Shown: positions 5,518 through 7,476 of the stretch, piece after piece | Layout of the letters: each line of letters opens with the position of its first letter | How positions within the stretch are numbered: position 1 is the stretch's first letter | Assembly: GCF_937919355.1 (NCBI RefSeq) | Contig: NZ_CALFSA010000006.1 | Location: 1-7,476, forward strand | Source: an uncultured Methanofollis sp. | GTDB lineage: Archaea; Halobacteriota; Methanomicrobia; Methanomicrobiales; Methanofollaceae | Reading direction: 5' to 3' | Length of the DNA: 7,476 nucleotides | Program-made: the position numbers and the translations under genes | The notes under the pieces: generated by a model | Told to the model about the DNA's origin: nothing | The model's database searches: none | Seen by the model: the letters and a program-made list of their open reading frames with translations, nothing else

Positions 5518-6942
5518 ATGGTACATGCAATGCGTCCGTCATACCTCGGAAAGATCCCGCTCAACTGGTGCGATGCCTGCCATACCCCCGTCCTCGGGGA
5601 GCAGTGCGCCTGCGGTGCGAAGACCCACCCGGTCTCCATCACCCCGCCGGGTGATGCTCGCCCGGCTTTTGCGTCCGACATCGCTCTCATCAACAGCATC
5701 TTCGACGACTACTTCGGCGCTCCCCTCATCCCCGAGGGGCACCTCGCCCTCCTGAACAAGGTCCCCGACCCCGACAGGATGGAGGAGGTGATCATGGGCG
5801 GCACGGTTGTTGCGGCCATCAAGTACCTGCCCGACGAGGGTGTCTGGGAACCCCTGCCGCGGATCTCCGCATGCCAGTACATGAAACCGACGAAGAGGTA
5901 CGTCGTCGTCGACGACGGTGCAGTGGCACCGATCCGGGACGGGGGGTCGAGTCTGCTGGCGCCGGGCCTGGTGGAGATCGAGGACTCGGTCAGGACGGGC
6001 GACGAGGTCTTCCTCCTCTCGCGGGACGGCGAGTGCATCGGTGTCGGCCGCGCCCGGGTCGACGCGGCCGGGGCGCGTACGATGGAGAGGGGTGCGGTGG
6101 TGCGGACCCGGAAGAGCAAGGACGCCGACGCCGTGCCCGGCGAGGCCACCTGGGACGACGCGGTGAAGGCGAATGTCCGTATCCTCGACGCCTATGAGGG
6201 TGCGTCAATCGACTTCATCAGGCGGGTGCGGGAGAACAACAGTGGTCTGCCGGCGAATGTCTCGTACTCGGGCGGCAAGGACAGTCTTGTCACCCTCATC
6301 CTTGTGCTGAAGGCGATCGGGAAGGTGCCGGCCCTCTATGCCGACACGGGCCTGGAGTTCCCGGAGACGGAGGAGAATGTCGCCGCCGTCGCCGAGCGCT
6401 ACGGCGTCGAGGTCGTGCGGGCCGAGACCGGGGAGTCGTTCTGGAAGAACTTCGAGGTTGAGGGGCCACCGGCGGTCAATGCCCGCTGGTGCTGCCGCGT
6501 CGCAAAACTCGAACCCGTGTCGAAGGTGATCGAGGAGAGGTGGGGGGAGGCGCTGTCTTTCATCGGCCAGAGGAAGTACGAGTCTCTCAACAGAAAGAAT
6601 AGTCCGCGGGTCTGGCGGAACAGGATTGTCGGGAACCAGATCTCCGCGGCGCCGATCCAGCACTGGTCGGCGATGCATGTCTGGCTCTATCTCTTCAAGG
6701 AGCACGCTCCCTATAATGTACTCTACGAGAGGGGTCTCGACAGGATCGGCTGTTTTATGTGCCCGTCGAGCGACCGGGCACTGCTGGTGCGGATAAAGGC
6801 GGCCTACCCTGACCTCTGGAAGATGTGGACGGAGAAACTGACGGCCTGGGGAGACGCCCACGGTATGCCGGCGGACTGGGCCGAGGAAGACCTGTGGCGG
6901 AAGAGAGGGTCGGGCAGAGATGAAGACGATAGTTATAATTGA
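5518..6942 (+). CDS. PUA-domain / PP-loop (PAPS reductase-like) iron-sulfur protein
   Basis: A 474-residue archaeal protein usually annotated as phosphoadenosine phosphosulfate reductase; its true reaction is uncertain. Parts in order: a zinc-ribbon-like Cys cluster (Cys18, 21, 30, 32); an uncharacterised segment to about 120; a PUA RNA-binding domain near 125-200 (VVVDDGAVAPI, LLAPGLVEIED, GDEVFLL); and a PP-loop domain with SGGKDS (251-256), YADTGLEFPET (274-284) and GQRKYES (350-356). Cys325-Cys326 in RWCCRVAKLEPV and Cys412/Cys415 in GCFMCP match the CC...CxxC pattern that binds a [4Fe-4S] cluster in APS reductases. The C-terminal ECGIH-type catalytic cysteine motif of those enzymes is absent. 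An RNA-modifying role (for example sulfur insertion) or a sulfur-assimilation role are both possible. The ATG at 5530 (MRPSYLGK) is an equal or better start, fitting a leaderless promoter. The 3' end overlaps hisH by 23 bases. Confidence 0.85.
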   Translation: MVHAMRPSYLGKIPLNWCDACHTPVLGEQCACGAKTHPVSITPPGDARPAFASDIALINSIFDDYFGAPLIPEGHLALLNKVPDPDRMEEVIMGGTVVAAIKYLPDEGVWEPLPRISACQYMKPTKRYVVVDDGAVAPIRDGGSSLLAPGLVEIEDSVRTGDEVFLLSRDGECIGVGRARVDAAGARTMERGAVVRTRKSKDADAVPGEATWDDAVKANVRILDAYEGASIDFIRRVRENNSGLPANVSYSGGKDSLVTLILVLKAIGKVPALYADTGLEFPETEENVAAVAERYGVEVVRAETGESFWKNFEVEGPPAVNARWCCRVAKLEPVSKVIEERWGEALSFIGQRKYESLNRKNSPRVWRNRIVGNQISAAPIQHWSAMHVWLYLFKEHAPYNVLYERGLDRIGCFMCPSSDRALLVRIKAAYPDLWKMWTEKLTAWGDAHGMPADWAEEDLWRKRGSGRDEDDSYN

Positions 6943-7476
6943 TTACGGTCTTGGCAACCTCCGGAGCGTCAGGAAGGGGCTGGAGAAGGCCGGGGCGTCG
7001 CCGGTCATCTCCGCGGACCCGGAGAGGATCGCCGCCGCGGACGGGATCGTCCTCCCCGGCGTCGGCGCCTTCAGGGACGGCATGGAGATGCTCGGCCCGA
7101 TCGAGGAAACTCTCCGCGAGGCGGCGAGGGAGGTGCCGGTCCTCGGTATCTGTCTTGGCATGCAGATGCTGATGGAGAGTTCGGAGGAGGGCGGTCTCTC
7201 GGCCGGCCTCGGCATGGTCCCCGGCCCTGTCCGCCGCTTCCCCCGGACGCCCGGCATGAAGGTGCCCCACATGGGCTGGAACACCCTCTCGATCAGGCCC
7301 GGCGAACCCCTCTTCGAGGGCGTGCCCGACGGTTCGTACGTCTACTTCGTCCACTCGTACTATGCGGAGGCGGCGCCCGAGCACACCATGACGACGACCG
7401 ATTACATCTGCCGCTTCTCGTCGTCGGTGCGGAAGGGGAATGTCTTCGGCGTCCAGTTCCACCCGGAGAAGAGCGG
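6920..7476 (+). CDS. hisH: Imidazole glycerol phosphate synthase glutaminase subunit HisH, 3' end cut by window
   Basis: HisH hydrolyses glutamine and channels ammonia to HisF, which makes imidazole glycerol phosphate and AICAR in histidine biosynthesis in the cytoplasm. The visible 185 residues begin MKTIVIIDYGLGNLRSV, the typical family start, then show LPGVGAF (45-51), the nucleophile elbow GICLGMQ with Cys78, the VPHMGWN block, YFVHSYY, and FHPEKS with His181 and Glu183. The catalytic triad Cys78/His181/Glu183 is thus complete, and only a short C-terminus (about 15 residues by family length) lies beyond the right edge. The ATG lies inside the end of the upstream gene with a 23-base overlap in another frame; AGAGGG about ten bases upstream is a weak ribosome site, so coupling with the upstream gene is likely. 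No other his gene is visible. Confidence 0.95.
   Translation, partial: MKTIVIIDYGLGNLRSVRKGLEKAGASPVISADPERIAAADGIVLPGVGAFRDGMEMLGPIEETLREAAREVPVLGICLGMQMLMESSEEGGLSAGLGMVPGPVRRFPRTPGMKVPHMGWNTLSIRPGEPLFEGVPDGSYVYFVHSYYAEAAPEHTMTTTDYICRFSSSVRKGNVFGVQFHPEKS

Larger units (their letters stand above)
5216..5529. other. Divergent intergenic region between ech and the PUA/PP-loop gene
   Basis: About 300 bases without a supported gene and clearly richer in A and T than the flanking genes. They hold the ech promoter candidate, two weaker TATA-like tracts for the plus strand (5456-5468 and 5498-5506), and an AT-rich core CAATTATAATTTAG (5374-5387). Short symmetric elements are present: CCGAT-CCT-ATCGG (5270-5282), GAGAT-TATCT-ATCTC (5351-5365), a GUGGCC/GGCCGC hairpin (5387-5403), an 8-base inverted repeat TCTCCGTC/GACGGAGA (5302-5309 and 5347-5354), and a direct repeat CATGATCCC (5468-5476 and 5485-5493). 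No riboswitch or RNA gene is recognised. Confidence 0.6.

Noticed and set aside
6205..6861. Open frame of 218 codons on the minus strand opposite the PUA/PP-loop gene
   Set aside because: Rich in Arg, Pro, Leu and Asp without any motif, and fully covered by a gene with clear PP-loop and PUA signatures.
6755..7462. Open frame of 235 codons on the minus strand opposite hisH
   Set aside because: hisH has a complete catalytic triad on the plus strand; the opposite frame has low-complexity Arg/His/Asp-rich composition.

Overview
The window looks like a piece of a fairly GC-rich hydrogenotrophic methanogen genome, most likely Methanomicrobiales (for example Methanofollis or Methanoculleus relatives). 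This is inference from gene content: a complete six-subunit Ech-type membrane [NiFe] hydrogenase in echABCDEF order, archaeal-style U-rich termination, Shine-Dalgarno sites matching an archaeal 16S tail, and an archaeal PUA/PP-loop protein. No marker gene fixes the genus.

Layout. Bases 1-147 are C-rich and hold no gene I can support. Bases 148-195 form a likely terminator for the minus-strand operon. Bases 178-5215 (minus strand) carry echA-echB-echC-echD-echE-echF, packed with overlaps or gaps of only a few bases and with Shine-Dalgarno sites lying inside the preceding gene. Bases 5216-5529 are an AT-richer divergent intergenic region with a good TATA candidate for ech, weaker ones for the plus-strand gene, and several short dyads and repeats. 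Bases 5518 (or 5530)-6942 (plus) encode a three-part protein: an N-terminal Cys cluster, a PUA domain, and a PP-loop/PAPS-reductase-like domain with a CC...CxxC iron-sulfur signature. Bases 6920-7476 (plus) are hisH, cut by the window edge just after its catalytic His and Glu.

How they work together. The Ech subunits form a membrane ion pump (EchA, EchB) attached to a hydrogenase arm (EchC, D, E, F). It couples H2 oxidation and ion flow to ferredoxin reduction, which methanogens use for CO2 reduction and for anabolic carbon fixation. All cysteine ligands expected for the NiFe site and the three Fe-S clusters are visible, so the complex looks functional. The plus-strand pair is a separate divergent unit: the PUA/PP-loop protein is translationally overlapped with hisH, the glutaminase of histidine biosynthesis.

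I see no mobile element, CRISPR array, RNA gene or clearly new multi-gene system. The best lead for unknown biology is the PUA/PP-loop protein, which carries APS-reductase-like cluster cysteines but no catalytic cysteine motif at its C-terminus.
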